Positions 35,720-44,788 are shown, counted from the stretch's first letter. The stretch: 64,000 bases of DNA from Pseudomonas sp. Q1-7 (GCF_028010285.1 NZ_CP116304.1:4418501-4482500), one strand, 5' to 3'. Translations and numbers: made by a program. Notes: generated by a model not told the origin, from the letters alone.

Positions 35720-36901
35720 ATGTCGATTCACCTCACCCCCGAAAACACCCTCCCCGCCGATGGCCTCTCCGCCACCCTGATCGGTCGCGCCTGGGTTCCC
35801 GGCCCGGTGCCGGGTCCCTCGCCCATCGTCCTGCGCAGCGACGGAGTCTTCGACCTGTCCGCGCGCTTCGCCACCCTCAGCGAACTGCTGGAGCTGGACT
35901 CGCCGCTGCAGGCCCTGCGCGAGACGCCCGGCGTCTTCCTGACCAGCGTGGAGGAGCTGCTGGCCAACAGCGGTCCCGATGCCTCCCCGGAAAAACCGAG
36001 CCTGCTCGCACCGCTGGACCTGCAGGTGATCAAGGCCGCCGGCGTGACCTTCGCGGCCAGCATGCTGGAACGGGTTATCGAGGAGAAGGCCGCCGGTGAT
36101 GCAGCCCGGGCCGAAGGCATACGATCCCAGGTGCGGGAGGTGATAGGCGACAACCTGCGCGCCGTCCGACCGGGCTCGGAACAGGCGCAACGGCTCAAGG
36201 CGCTGCTCATCGAGCGCGGCATGTGGTCGCAATACCTCGAAGTGGGCATAGGCCCGGACGCAGAAATCTTCACCAAGGCCCCCGTTCTCTCCGCCGTGGG
36301 CAGCGCCAGCCAGATCGGTATCCATCCACGCTCGCAATGGAACAACCCGGAACCCGAGGTGGTTCTCGCGGTCAACAGCCGCGGCCGAGTCCAGGGCGCT
36401 ACCCTGGGCAACGACGTCAATCTGCGCGACTTCGAGGGCCGCAGCGCGCTGCTTCTGAGCAAGGCCAAGGACAACAACGCCTCCTGCGCCATCGGCCCAT
36501 TCATCCGCCTGTTCGACGAGAGTTTCGACCTGGACGCGGTGCGTCGCTGCGTGGTTGATCTGGAAGTGCTGGGCACCGACGGCTACCGGCTGCAAGGTTC
36601 CAGTTCGATGGAGCAGATCAGCCGAGATCCTCTGGAATTGGTGACACAGGCCCTGAACCCCAATCACCAGTATCCTGACGGCTTCGTGCTGTTCCTCGGT
36701 ACGCTGTTCGCCCCCACTGAGGATCGCGATCATCCCGGCGCCGGATTCACCCATAAGCCTGGCGACCGAGTCAGCATCAGCAGCCCGTTATTGGGAGGAC
36801 TGCACAACGAAGTGACCTACAGCGACGCCGCGCGCCCCTGGACCTTCGGCCTCGGCGCCCTGCTGCGCAACCTGACCGCGCGTGGCCTGCTGCCCCGCTG
36901 A
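35720..36901 (+). CDS. FAH-family 2-keto-3-deoxy-pentonate dehydratase (XylX/AraD1-like)
   Basis: Encodes 393 residues, the size of Caulobacter XylX. The C-terminal FAH domain is recognisable: PEPEVVLAVNSRGRVQGATLGNDVNLRDFEGRSAL, with metal-ligand type Glu and Asp residues, and the later KAKDNNASCAIGPF. In the Weimberg pathway this enzyme dehydrates 2-keto-3-deoxy-D-xylonate to 2-oxoglutarate semialdehyde; the AraD1 relatives act on the L-arabonate product. The neighbours, an aldonate dehydratase and a semialdehyde dehydrogenase, supply the steps before and after, so the pathway is complete from aldonate to 2-oxoglutarate. Whether the sugar is D-xylose or L-arabinose is not decided by sequence. 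Confidence 0.8.
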   Translation: MSIHLTPENTLPADGLSATLIGRAWVPGPVPGPSPIVLRSDGVFDLSARFATLSELLELDSPLQALRETPGVFLTSVEELLANSGPDASPEKPSLLAPLDLQVIKAAGVTFAASMLERVIEEKAAGDAARAEGIRSQVREVIGDNLRAVRPGSEQAQRLKALLIERGMWSQYLEVGIGPDAEIFTKAPVLSAVGSASQIGIHPRSQWNNPEPEVVLAVNSRGRVQGATLGNDVNLRDFEGRSALLLSKAKDNNASCAIGPFIRLFDESFDLDAVRRCVVDLEVLGTDGYRLQGSSSMEQISRDPLELVTQALNPNHQYPDGFVLFLGTLFAPTEDRDHPGAGFTHKPGDRVSISSPLLGGLHNEVTYSDAARPWTFGLGALLRNLTARGLLPR

Positions 36902-36946
36902 CCCAATGCCGTGCCGGTCGCCCACCAGAACAAGAGATCGACGCCC

Positions 36947-38731
36947 ATGACATCTACCCCACAACGCCGCCTGCGCAGCCAGCAATGGTTCGACGACCCG
37001 GCCCACGCCGACATGACCGCGCTCTACGTGGAGCGCTACATGAACTACGGACTGACCCGTGACGAACTGCAGTCCGGCCGCCCGATCATCGGAATCGCCC
37101 AGACGGGCAGCGACCTGGCACCTTGCAATCGCCACCACTTGGAGCTGGCCCAACGCGTCAAGGCCGGCATCCGTGACGCCGGCGGTATTCCCATGGAATT
37201 CCCGGTGCACCCCATCGCCGAGCAGAGCCGCCGGCCCACTGCGGCCCTCGACCGTAACCTGGCCTACCTGGGACTGGTGGAAATCCTTCACGGCTACCCC
37301 CTGGATGGCGTGGTGCTGACCACCGGCTGCGACAAGACCACCCCGGCGTGCCTGATGGCCGCAGCCACCACCGACCTGCCCGCCATCGTGCTGTCCGGCG
37401 GCCCCATGCTCGACGGCCACCACAAGGGAGAACTGATCGGCTCGGGCACCGTGCTCTGGCATGCCCGCAAGCTGTTGGCGGCCGGCGAGATCGACTACGA
37501 AGGCTTCATGGAAATGACCACCGCGGCCTCACCCTCGGTGGGCCACTGCAACACCATGGGAACGGCCCTGTCGATGAACGCCCTGGCCGAGGCCCTGGGT
37601 ATGTCCCTGCCCGGCTGCGCCAGCATCCCGGCGCCCTATCGCGAACGTGGGCAGATGGCCTACGCCACCGGCAAGCGCATCTGCGAACTGGTACGCCAGG
37701 ACGTGCGGCCGTCGCAGATCATGACCCGTGAAGCGTTCGAGAACGCCATAGCCGTGGCCTCGGCGCTTGGTGCCTCGAGCAACTGCCCCCCACACCTGAT
37801 CGCCATCGCCCGGCACATGGGCGTCGAACTGACCCTCGACGACTGGCAACGCATCGGCGTCGACGTGCCGCTGCTGGTCAACTGCATGCCGGCGGGCAAG
37901 TACCTGGGTGAAGGCTTCCACCGCGCGGGCGGCGTGCCGGCCGTTATGCACGAACTGCAGAAGGCCGGCCGCCTGCACGAGGGCTGTGCCACCGTCAGCG
38001 GCAGGAACATCGGCGAGATCGTGCGAGACGCGACCACCAGCAACCGCGATGTCATCCTGCCCTACGAGTCGCCCCTCAAGCATGGCGCAGGCTTCATCGT
38101 ACTGGGCGGCAACTTCTTCGACAGCGCGATCATGAAGATGTCGGTGGTGGGCGAGGCGTTCCGCAAGACCTACCTGTCCACTCCGGGGGCAGAAAACCGT
38201 TTCGAAGCCCGCGCCATCGTCTTCGAGGGACCGGAGGACTACCACGCACGCATCGACGATCCGAGTCTGGACATCGACGAGCACTGCATTTTGGTGATCC
38301 GTGGCGCCGGCACCGTGGGCTATCCGGGCAGCGCCGAGGTGGTCAACATGGATCCGCCGGCGAGCCTGATCAAGCGCGGCGTAGACTCACTGCCCTGCAT
38401 GGGCGATGGCCGCCAGAGCGGTACCTCGGCCAGTCCTTCGATTCTCAACATGTCGCCGGAAGCGGCGGTGGGCGGCGGTCTGGCCCTGCTGCAGACCAAT
38501 GACCGGCTGCATATCGATCTCAATGGCCGTCGGGTCGAACTGTTGGTCGACGAAGCGGAACTGGAGCGCCGGCGCCAAGCCTGCAAGCCCAGCATGCCTG
38601 CTTCCCAGACACCCTGGCAGGAGATCTACCGACAGATGGTGGGCCAGTTGTCCACCGGTGGCTGCCTGGAGCCAGCGACCCTGTACATGAAGGTCATCGC
38701 CCGTAACGGAGAGCCAAGGCACTCCCACTGA
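36947..38731 (+). CDS. IlvD/Edd-family aldonate dehydratase (xylonate/arabonate dehydratase-like)
   Basis: Encodes 594 residues, typical for the pentonate branch of the IlvD/Edd family. Fe-S ligand cysteines are seen in TTGCDKTTPACLMAA and SVGHCNTMGTALSMN; the catalytic region PGCASIPAPYRERGQ and the C-terminal MGDGRQSGTSASPSILN are conserved. The reaction is loss of water from the aldonate (D-xylonate or L-arabonate) to the 2-keto-3-deoxy acid. It begins 45 bp after the XylX-like gene on the same strand and is the second gene of the operon. Confidence 0.88.
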   Translation: MTSTPQRRLRSQQWFDDPAHADMTALYVERYMNYGLTRDELQSGRPIIGIAQTGSDLAPCNRHHLELAQRVKAGIRDAGGIPMEFPVHPIAEQSRRPTAALDRNLAYLGLVEILHGYPLDGVVLTTGCDKTTPACLMAAATTDLPAIVLSGGPMLDGHHKGELIGSGTVLWHARKLLAAGEIDYEGFMEMTTAASPSVGHCNTMGTALSMNALAEALGMSLPGCASIPAPYRERGQMAYATGKRICELVRQDVRPSQIMTREAFENAIAVASALGASSNCPPHLIAIARHMGVELTLDDWQRIGVDVPLLVNCMPAGKYLGEGFHRAGGVPAVMHELQKAGRLHEGCATVSGRNIGEIVRDATTSNRDVILPYESPLKHGAGFIVLGGNFFDSAIMKMSVVGEAFRKTYLSTPGAENRFEARAIVFEGPEDYHARIDDPSLDIDEHCILVIRGAGTVGYPGSAEVVNMDPPASLIKRGVDSLPCMGDGRQSGTSASPSILNMSPEAAVGGGLALLQTNDRLHIDLNGRRVELLVDEAELERRRQACKPSMPASQTPWQEIYRQMVGQLSTGGCLEPATLYMKVIARNGEPRHSH

Positions 38732-38916
38732 GGAGGGCCAGGCTCCCGTCCTCGGGGGGGCTTCCCGCCTTGCGCCGCCCCCATGCCCGCGCCCTCACGA
38801 GGGGTCGGGCACCGTCCAATCCCCCTCGTCCGGCCGCCCCGCACCGGCTGCCTGGCTCCGGCCCACAAGGCCGGGGCCTCCCCACCGCCCCACTTGCCCC
38901 CAGACAGGAGAACCTC

Positions 38917-40506
38917 ATGCTGAACCTGATTGGCCACAACTATATCGGCGGAGAACGACGCGCCGCCGGCGATACCCGACTCCAAAGCCTTGACGCGAGC
39001 ACCGGCCAGGCGCTGCCCTACACCTTCATCCAGGCCACCCCGGAAGAAGTCGACGCCGCCGCCACGGCGGCAGCGGCCGCCTATCCGTCCTTTCGTGCCC
39101 TGGCAGCCGTTCGCCGCGCCGGGTTTCTTGAAGCAATCGCCGACGAACTGGACGCCCTGGGCGACGACTTCATCGCCCTGGTGAGCCGCGAAACCGCCCT
39201 GCCGACGCCCCGAATCCAGGGTGAACGCAGTCGCACCAGCACTCAGATGCGCCTGTTCGCCCGGGTACTGCGTCGCGGCGACTTCTACGGGGCGCGCATC
39301 GACCGAGCCCTACCCGACCGTCAACCCCTGCCTCGCCCGGACCTGCGCCAGTACCGAATCGGGGTCGGCCCGGTCGCGGTGTTCGGTGCCAGCAACTTTC
39401 CCCTGGCCTTCTCCACTGCCGGGGGCGATACCGCCTCAGCGCTGGCTGCAGGCTGCCCAGTGGTGTTCAAAGCGCACAGCGGTCATATGGCAACTGCCGA
39501 GTGCGTTGCCGACGCAATCATCCGCGCGGCGGAGAACACCGGTATGCCGAAGGGGGTGTTCAACATGATTTTCGGCTCTGGCGTGGGCGAGGCGCTGGTC
39601 CGGCACCCCGCCATCCAGGCCGTTGGCTTCACCGGCTCGCTCAAGGGTGGCCGCGCGCTGTGCGACCTCGCGGCCGCGCGCGCCCAGCCGATTCCAGTGT
39701 TCGCCGAAATGTCCAGCGTCAATCCGGTGGTGATTCTGCCGGGGGCTCTGCAGGCGCGCGGCGCGACCGTGGCCAGGGAACTGGCCGCCTCCGTCGTACT
39801 CGGCTGCGGTCAGTTCTGCACCAATCCCGGCCTGGTGCTGGGCATCCGCTCAGCGGCGTTCAGTGATTTCGTGGCCCAACTGGGCGACTGCATCGCCACC
39901 CAGCCGCCCCAGACCATGCTCAATGCTGGCACGCTACGCAGCTACGCCGAGGGTGTAGGCCGGCTGCACGCCCATCCCCGAGTCACCCACCTGGCCGGTG
40001 GCGAGCAAAGCGGCCTGCAGGGCGTGCCACAACTGTTCAAGGCCGATGTCGAAATGCTGCTACAAGGCGACCCGCTGCTGCAGGAAGAAGTATTCGGGCC
40101 GACCACCCTGGTGGTGGAGGTCGCCGACCGCGATGAACTGACGCGTGCACTACGGACTATGCACGGCCAGTTGACCGCCACCCTGATTGCCGAACGCGAC
40201 GACCTGCTCTCCTACCGCGAGTTGATCGGCCTGCTGGAGGAGAAGGCCGGGCGCGTGCTGCTCAACGGCTATCCCACCGGCGTGGAGGTCTGTGACGCCA
40301 TGGTCCACGGCGGGCCCTATCCGGCGACGTCCGATGCCCGAGGCACCTCCGTGGGCAGCCTGGCGATCGATCGTTTCCTGCGCCCGGTTTGTTATCAGAA
40401 CTACCCGGACGAACTCCTGCCCGAAGCGCTGCAGGACGCCAACCCACTGGGCATCCAGCGCCTGGTGGACGGCACCTGCAGCCGCGAGCCAGTGGGCCAG
40501 GCTTAA
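38917..40506 (+). CDS. 2-oxoglutarate-semialdehyde dehydrogenase (aldehyde dehydrogenase family)
   Basis: Encodes 529 residues. The ALDH fold is clear: cofactor region VGPVAVFGASNFPLAFSTAGGD, catalytic glutamate in PVFAEMSSVNPVVI and catalytic cysteine in LGCGQFCTNPGLVLG. It oxidises 2-oxoglutarate semialdehyde to 2-oxoglutarate, the last step of the pentose oxidation route. A start at 38917 is preferred over an upstream in-frame alternative because cagacaggag precedes it as a ribosome site and the upstream frame is proline/arginine-rich. The 185-bp gap before it holds no gene. Confidence 0.88.
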   Translation: MLNLIGHNYIGGERRAAGDTRLQSLDASTGQALPYTFIQATPEEVDAAATAAAAAYPSFRALAAVRRAGFLEAIADELDALGDDFIALVSRETALPTPRIQGERSRTSTQMRLFARVLRRGDFYGARIDRALPDRQPLPRPDLRQYRIGVGPVAVFGASNFPLAFSTAGGDTASALAAGCPVVFKAHSGHMATAECVADAIIRAAENTGMPKGVFNMIFGSGVGEALVRHPAIQAVGFTGSLKGGRALCDLAAARAQPIPVFAEMSSVNPVVILPGALQARGATVARELAASVVLGCGQFCTNPGLVLGIRSAAFSDFVAQLGDCIATQPPQTMLNAGTLRSYAEGVGRLHAHPRVTHLAGGEQSGLQGVPQLFKADVEMLLQGDPLLQEEVFGPTTLVVEVADRDELTRALRTMHGQLTATLIAERDDLLSYRELIGLLEEKAGRVLLNGYPTGVEVCDAMVHGGPYPATSDARGTSVGSLAIDRFLRPVCYQNYPDELLPEALQDANPLGIQRLVDGTCSREPVGQA

Positions 40507-40520
40507 CCCGCGCCGACCGC

Positions 40521-40544
40521 TGCCGCACCGGAAATGGTGCGGCA
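40521..40544 (+). terminator. hairpin after the sugar-acid operon
   Basis: A 9-bp stem (tgccgcacc / ggtgcggca) starting 14 bp after the aldehyde dehydrogenase stop codon, followed by tctcattc, only weakly T-rich. Confidence 0.5.
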
Positions 40545-40576
40545 TCTCATTCAGGATCCTGCCGTTTCGGACACCT

Positions 40577-40810
40577 ATGTCCAGTCCCACCCCGCTCTAC
40601 CAGATCGAAGAGAGCCCAGACCTCTACGTCGAAGCCTGCATGTACGACGAGCAGTGCAACTTGGTCTTTCTCTCGGCCTGGGGCCGCGATACCGTGGACG
40701 GCCGGCGCCCACCTGTCTTCCCCAACCAGGATCTCCTGGAAAAACACACCACCCGGCAGTTCCGCGGCACGCTGTTTGGCAGCCTGCTGAACCTCTGGCT
40801 GTTCGATTGA
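40577..40810 (+). CDS. 77-residue protein of unknown function
   Basis: The ATG begins MSSPTPLYQIEESPDLYVEAC and the protein ends with LLNLWLFD. There is one cysteine pair (EACMYDEQCNL) and no membrane segment. No family is recognised. The same frame continues after the stop codon for a further 54 codons with protein-like composition (for example WPLVKKTCPLALLQHW), which may be a decayed continuation of a longer gene. It stands between the sugar-acid operon and the accessory region, so it may belong to a former mobile element. Confidence 0.4.
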   Translation: MSSPTPLYQIEESPDLYVEACMYDEQCNLVFLSAWGRDTVDGRRPPVFPNQDLLEKHTTRQFRGTLFGSLLNLWLFD

Positions 40811-41585
40811 CGCGCCTCGGCGCCCGACCGAGGCTATCACTTCGCTTTCGCACTCCTGCAGCCCGATAAGGATCCACACCAACGGCTCTGGCCGCTGGTG
40901 AAGAAGACCTGTCCGCTCGCCCTCCTGCAGCACTGGCGCGAGCCGGCGATAGAGGTACTCACCCAGCACAGATGATGACCGCCCTTCCCGGGGCGATCGG
41001 CAACGTCTGCGCCTGGCGAATCGGGCAGAAGCACCCAGTGCGTGGGGTGTTCTTCAGCTACGCCGGCAGCTCGCAGATCACCTGCCTGCAGCTGATGGCC
41101 AAGAAGAGCGCCACGGCTCAGAGCACATCGGGAGACGTTCCTGAGTCAGGTCTCGACTCGTTAATCCAGGATGGGGACTCGATGAGCGACGGCTTTGGTA
41201 CGACAGTTTGTTATGGCATGAAGTACAGGCCACCCACGGGTGGCCTGTATTTTATTTCTCGTCGAGAGGAGTGACCCAGCTCAAACCAACCAGAACCGAC
41301 GAAGAATGTATCTGGATATTTGTCAGCGTAGGCGAGGGAGCCAATCTAATGCTAGGAATTTTCCTACAAAAGAATATAAGGAACCGGAAAAATATAGGAC
41401 GTGGCCTATACACATCAATGCATGCCCTTGATTAACATTCAAATCAATTAGTCACTAGAACCGCCCTTCAGGCACTCAGCCAGCCCAACAGGCAGGAAGA
41501 GCAGAAAGGGCGGTGACAGCCAAGCGAAAACAGCGTTCTCATATATTACCCAGGCACTTTTCCATATCCACTTCGTCGCCATTAC
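40811..41585. other. accessory intergenic DNA with possible gene remnants and one terminator
   Basis: About 775 bp. An open frame at 40972-41274 (plus) could encode 100 residues (start MMTALPGAIGNVCAWRIGQK) but runs through the terminator at 41224-41256, so its right end is not credible. Base composition falls from GC-rich on the left to AT-rich on the right, where it joins the adhesin gene. I find no complete gene that I can support; fragments of an older element are likely. Confidence 0.45.
41224..41256 (+). terminator. strong intrinsic terminator
   Basis: A perfect 12-bp stem (tacaggccaccc / gggtggcctgta) with a 2-base loop followed by ttttattt on the plus strand. Its strength suggests that a transcribed gene once ended here, although none is now evident upstream. 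Confidence 0.85.
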
Positions 41586-42491
41586 ATGAAGATCAAGAAC
41601 ACACTCTACCAGACCTTAGCCCTTGTCCTGATTCTCTTCATTCCCTGTAGCGCCAGCATGGCAAAATCCATTTCCGCCTTCGGCGGTCGTGACATAGTCG
41701 TACCGTCGACATTACCGACAGGAGCGATTGTAGCGCGCTACAACTTCACTCCAATGCAGGCGTGCGACAAGCCCACCTGCAAGATTGACCATGTCAAGTT
41801 GAGTAACAAGGGCAGTATTTGGAGTTCGGTAAGCGGTCCCGATCTGGAGACTACCGTTCCCGGCCTGTCAGTACGCATGCTGATCGATGGAGTAGCGCTA
41901 ACCTCAAGCTTTAAAGGGACCTTCTCACAGACCGCGGAAGTTCAAGTATTCCGAAACAATTTACCGCTCTCGGAGGGTCGCTTTTCGGATGGAGTATTCA
42001 ATAGTTACTTTTACCTTGCACCACCCTTTGGTGACGCCACATTTGTCGACCTATCAGGAAAAGTTACCACAGTCAGCGGAACATGCTGGAGTTCGAATCA
42101 AACTGTAAAACTCTCCCCTACCACGTCTGCCCAATTGCCGGGTGTCGGTATGACCACAGGCGCCACTCCATTCAATCTTGTCATAAATGACTGTCCACAA
42201 GGCTTCAACCGCATTGGATATTCGATCCAACCAGTGGGTGGAATCATGGTTGGAGGATCTGGGACCCTCCCACTATTAGCTGGCTCCAGCGCAACAGGTC
42301 TAGCGATCCGTATCGTCGATGCGTCCGGCATACCGCTAAATCCGGGAGTTTCGCTGCCGGTAAACGAATACAACAAGAACACCGGCGGATCGTACAAGAT
42401 CCCGATGAGCGCATCGTATATACAAACGAGCGAAAAGGTAACGCCCGGCTCCGTTCAAGCAGCCATGGTAGTTTTTCTTGACTATCAATAA
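41586..42491 (+). CDS. orphan fimbrial adhesin/pilin (chaperone-usher type)
   Basis: Encodes 301 residues. A signal peptide ends at about SASMAKS (residue 26). An N-terminal unrecognised domain of about 130 residues is followed by a C-terminal pilin-like domain with the typical features: a cysteine pair (SGTCWSSN and INDCPQGF), GIPLNPGVSLPVNEYNKNTGGSYKIPMSASYIQT and a C-terminal alternating beta strand ending FLDYQ. This is the layout of a tip adhesin or minor subunit exported by a periplasmic chaperone and outer-membrane usher. Neither chaperone nor usher is encoded nearby. Its base composition is clearly AT-richer than the core, so it was probably transferred in. Confidence 0.7.
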   Translation: MKIKNTLYQTLALVLILFIPCSASMAKSISAFGGRDIVVPSTLPTGAIVARYNFTPMQACDKPTCKIDHVKLSNKGSIWSSVSGPDLETTVPGLSVRMLIDGVALTSSFKGTFSQTAEVQVFRNNLPLSEGRFSDGVFNSYFYLAPPFGDATFVDLSGKVTTVSGTCWSSNQTVKLSPTTSAQLPGVGMTTGATPFNLVINDCPQGFNRIGYSIQPVGGIMVGGSGTLPLLAGSSATGLAIRIVDASGIPLNPGVSLPVNEYNKNTGGSYKIPMSASYIQTSEKVTPGSVQAAMVVFLDYQ

Positions 42492-42630
42492 ACATAGAGT
42501 CAAGTAGCCTCGCCCCATCATGACCAGGGAAACTCCGAACACGTCAGCGGTGGGCAGCCGATTGGCGGCCGAATTGCTTTTTAGCCCGGTCTTCGCCGAC
42601 AAACTTCACCAGAAACCCGGCTTTTGACCC

Positions 42631-42809
42631 TAATGCTGTTCACATACGAAGTAACTGGACTCGATCAGTCCCCTCATTCCTTTGGGAGAGGGTTAGGGAG
42701 AGGGAGAGGGGGAAACGACTGTTTCGCAGGGATTTCGCCCCTCTCCCCAGGCCCTCTCCCATAAATGGGAGAGGGGAGCGAGTCACGCGCGCTTAAGTGA
42801 ACAGCATTA
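42631..42809 (-). mobile_element. MITE (179 bp) with ends of the IS4-family element
   Basis: Termini taatgctgttcac (42631) and gtgaacagcatta (42809) match the ends of the IS4-family element at 27302. Compared with the copy at 57008 it is in the reverse orientation. It is flanked by an 11-bp repeat ggcttttgacc (42619-42629 and 42810-42820), with one extra base on the left. Its interior is a C/T- or G/A-rich stretch with a palindrome around cctctcccataaatgggagagg and encodes nothing. It sits in a terminator-like hairpin next to an IS5 remnant. Confidence 0.88.
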
Positions 42810-42814
42810 GGCTT

Positions 42815-43105
42815 TTGACCGGTTTTTTGCGTTTTACCGGCGCACCTCTCCCGCTTCGCCAGCAACTCTCGGCGGGCCATCCACACGTTCGACAGCACGA
42901 ACAAGGTGACCAGTTGCGCGGTGTTCTTTGCTAGGCCCCGGAAGCGCACTTTGGCGTAGCCGAACTGCCGTTTGATCACCCGGAATGGATGCTCGACCTT
43001 GGACCAGTTTTGCAGCAGGTGGATGCGCAGCATGGCTTCCAGCGGACACCTGTCTATCAACGACACCAAGGCCTTGGTGCATACCGTCGCCAGCGCTTCG
43101 CACGC
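42815..43105 (-). pseudogene. IS5-family transposase remnant with internal deletion
   Basis: One minus-strand frame joins an N-terminal IS5-type segment (ALVSLIDRCPLEAMLRIHLLQNW) directly to the C-terminal segment SKVEHPFRVIKRQFGYAKVRF and FRGLAKNTAQLVTLFVLSNVW. The central part of the DDE domain between these two motifs, normally more than 150 residues, is gone. The 3' end of the frame is further interrupted by the MITE at 42631-42809; beyond the MITE the frame would end at KPGFW. The fragment cannot encode an active enzyme and marks old transposition next to tRNA-Lys. Confidence 0.75.
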
Positions 43106-43136
43106 CTGCAGGGCAATTTCAGGGGCTTAGAAACAG

Positions 43137-43164
43137 AAAAGCCCACCTAGATAGGTGGGCTTTT
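43137..43164 (-). terminator. terminator of tRNA-Lys
   Basis: A perfect 9-bp stem gcccaccta / taggtgggc extended by aaaa / tttt on the two sides. It lies about 105 bp downstream of the tRNA-Lys gene on the minus strand. Confidence 0.8.
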
Positions 43165-43268
43165 CCATATTGACATCACTTCAATGCGGCCTAATTGTCG
43201 GCCTGGACTGCTGCAAGGCTAGAAAGGTGCACCCTTTCCTAGACCTACGCAACGCGCCCCTTAGAAAA

Positions 43269-43344
43269 TGGTGGGTCGTGTAGGATTCGAACCTACGACC
43301 AATTGGTTAAAAGCCAACTGCTCTACCGACTGAGCTAACGACCC
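43269..43344 (-). tRNA. tRNA-Lys (anticodon TTT)
   Basis: A 76-base tRNA with acceptor stem gggtcgt / acgaccc, discriminator A and encoded CCA. The anticodon loop is CTTTTAA, giving TTT. From memory, in P. aeruginosa the tRNA-Lys gene next to queC is an integration hotspot for large islands such as PAPI-1. Here its downstream side carries the accessory segment with the fimbrial gene and transposon remnants, but I see no second copy of its 3' end. Confidence 0.95.
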
Positions 43345-43401
43345 AACGCGAGGCGCATGATACTGATTTTATTCAGGAATTCAACACCCCTCGAAAAAAA
43401 T

Positions 43402-44076
43402 TTACTGATAGCGTGTCGGGTCCTTCACACCCGCCGCAGTGAAGCCGGCCGCGCGCAGTCTGCAGCTGTCGCACTTGCCGCAGGCACGACCGTCGTCGTC
43501 AGCCTGGTAGCAAGACACCGTGAGACTGTAATCCACGCCTTGGTGGATGCCTGCCTGGACGATTTCGGCCTTGGTCAGGTTCTGCAACGGCGCCTGAATG
43601 CGGAAGCCCTCCCCCTCGACACCGGCCTTGGTGGCCAAGTTGGCCATACGCTCGAATGCCTCGACGAACTCAGGACGACAATCCGGATAGCCGGAATAAT
43701 CCACGGCGTTGACGCCGATGAAGATATCGCGCGCGCCAAGCACTTCGGCCCAGCCCAGGGCCAACGACAGGAAGACCGTGTTGCGCGCGGGCACGTAGGT
43801 TACCGGAATGCCTTCGGTCGGACTTTCCGGTACGTCGATGGAGCTGTCGGTCAGGGCGGAACCGCCGATACCATTCAGGTTGAGACCGATCACTTTGTGT
43901 TCCACCACGCCCAGTTGCCGGGCGATACGTTCGGCCGCATTCAGTTCGGCACGGTGCCGCTGGCCATAGTCGAAGCTCATGCTGTAGCAGGCGTAGCCTT
44001 CGGCCCGCGCCAGGGCGACTACGGTGGCCGAATCCAGGCCACCGGACAACAGGATGACCGCTTTCTTCTCGCTCAT
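43402..44076 (-). CDS. queC: 7-cyano-7-deazaguanine synthase
   Basis: Encodes 224 residues. It converts 7-carboxy-7-deazaguanine to preQ0 in queuosine synthesis. The PP-loop ATPase motif is [15 protein letters not shown], and the four-cysteine zinc site is visible near the end ([25 protein letters not shown]). The start at 44076 ([13 protein letters not shown]) is standard. It follows queE on the same strand with a 64-bp gap. Confidence 0.97.
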   Translation of the reverse strand: MSEKKAVILLSGGLDSATVVALARAEGYACYSMSFDYGQRHRAELNAAERIARQLGVVEHKVIGLNLNGIGGSALTDSSIDVPESPTEGIPVTYVPARNTVFLSLALGWAEVLGARDIFIGVNAVDYSGYPDCRPEFVEAFERMANLATKAGVEGEGFRIQAPLQNLTKAEIVQAGIHQGVDYSLTVSCYQADDDGRACGKCDSCRLRAAGFTAAGVKDPTRYQ

Positions 44077-44140
44077 GGGATGTCCCTCGAAATCGGCCCG
44101 CCTCCGCTCGGAGGCAGGCGGTGTGCGCAAACGCGCCAGA

Positions 44141-44788
44141 TCAGTGGCCCGGCTCGTCGTTCCAGAGAATCTTGTGCAGTTGCAACTGCAGGCGCACGGG
44201 CAGGTTGTCGGCCACTATCCAGTCCGCCAGGTCACGGGCGCTCACCTGCTTGTGACTGGGGGAGAACAGCACCTCACCGGCGCGTTGCTCCAGGCGGTAC
44301 TCGATCAGCTTGGACACCGCCCAGTCATAGTCCTCGCGGGAACAGATGACGAACTTCACCTGATCGTTCGCCGTCAGGTGGGCAATGTTCTCATAGCGGT
44401 TGCGACTGACTTCGGCGGAGCCCGGCGTCTTGAGGTCGACCACCTTGCTCACCCTCGGGTCCACGGCGGCGACATCGAGGGCGCCGCTGGTTTCCATGGA
44501 CACCTCATAGCCGGCATCGCAGAGCCGCTCGAGCAATGGGATGCAGTTGGGCTGGGCCAGTGGCTCACCGCCGGTGACGCAGACATAACGCGGCTTGTAG
44601 GCAGCGACGCGTTCGAGGATGGCGTCGAGCGACATGATCTCGCCACCGCTGAAGGCATAGGCGGTATCACAGTACTGACAGCGCAGGGGACAGCCGGTCA
44701 GGCGCACGAAGACCGTCGGCAGGCCGGCGGTACGTGTTTCCCCCTGCAACGAGTAGAAAATCTCGGTAATTCGCAGGGTTTGATGCAT
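44141..44788 (-). CDS. queE: 7-carboxy-7-deazaguanine synthase (radical SAM)
   Basis: Encodes 215 residues. The radical SAM cluster motif is [17 protein letters not shown] (CxxxCxxC), preceded by [20 protein letters not shown]. It makes the carboxydeazaguanine precursor used by QueC. The start at 44788 ([17 protein letters not shown]) is chosen since the family starts near this motif; a longer frame upstream is not conserved. A strong terminator lies between it and cpoB. Confidence 0.96.
   Translation of the reverse strand: MHQTLRITEIFYSLQGETRTAGLPTVFVRLTGCPLRCQYCDTAYAFSGGEIMSLDAILERVAAYKPRYVCVTGGEPLAQPNCIPLLERLCDAGYEVSMETSGALDVAAVDPRVSKVVDLKTPGSAEVSRNRYENIAHLTANDQVKFVICSREDYDWAVSKLIEYRLEQRAGEVLFSPSHKQVSARDLADWIVADNLPVRLQLQLHKILWNDEPGH

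Noticed and set aside
40972-41274. A 100-codon plus-strand frame after the sugar-acid cluster.
   Set aside because: It reads through a strong intrinsic terminator and shows no family signature; left as a possible remnant only.
43269-43344. Possible island att repeat of the tRNA-Lys 3' end in the 40-43 kb accessory region.
   Set aside because: I could not find a second copy of the tRNA-Lys 3' end within the window.
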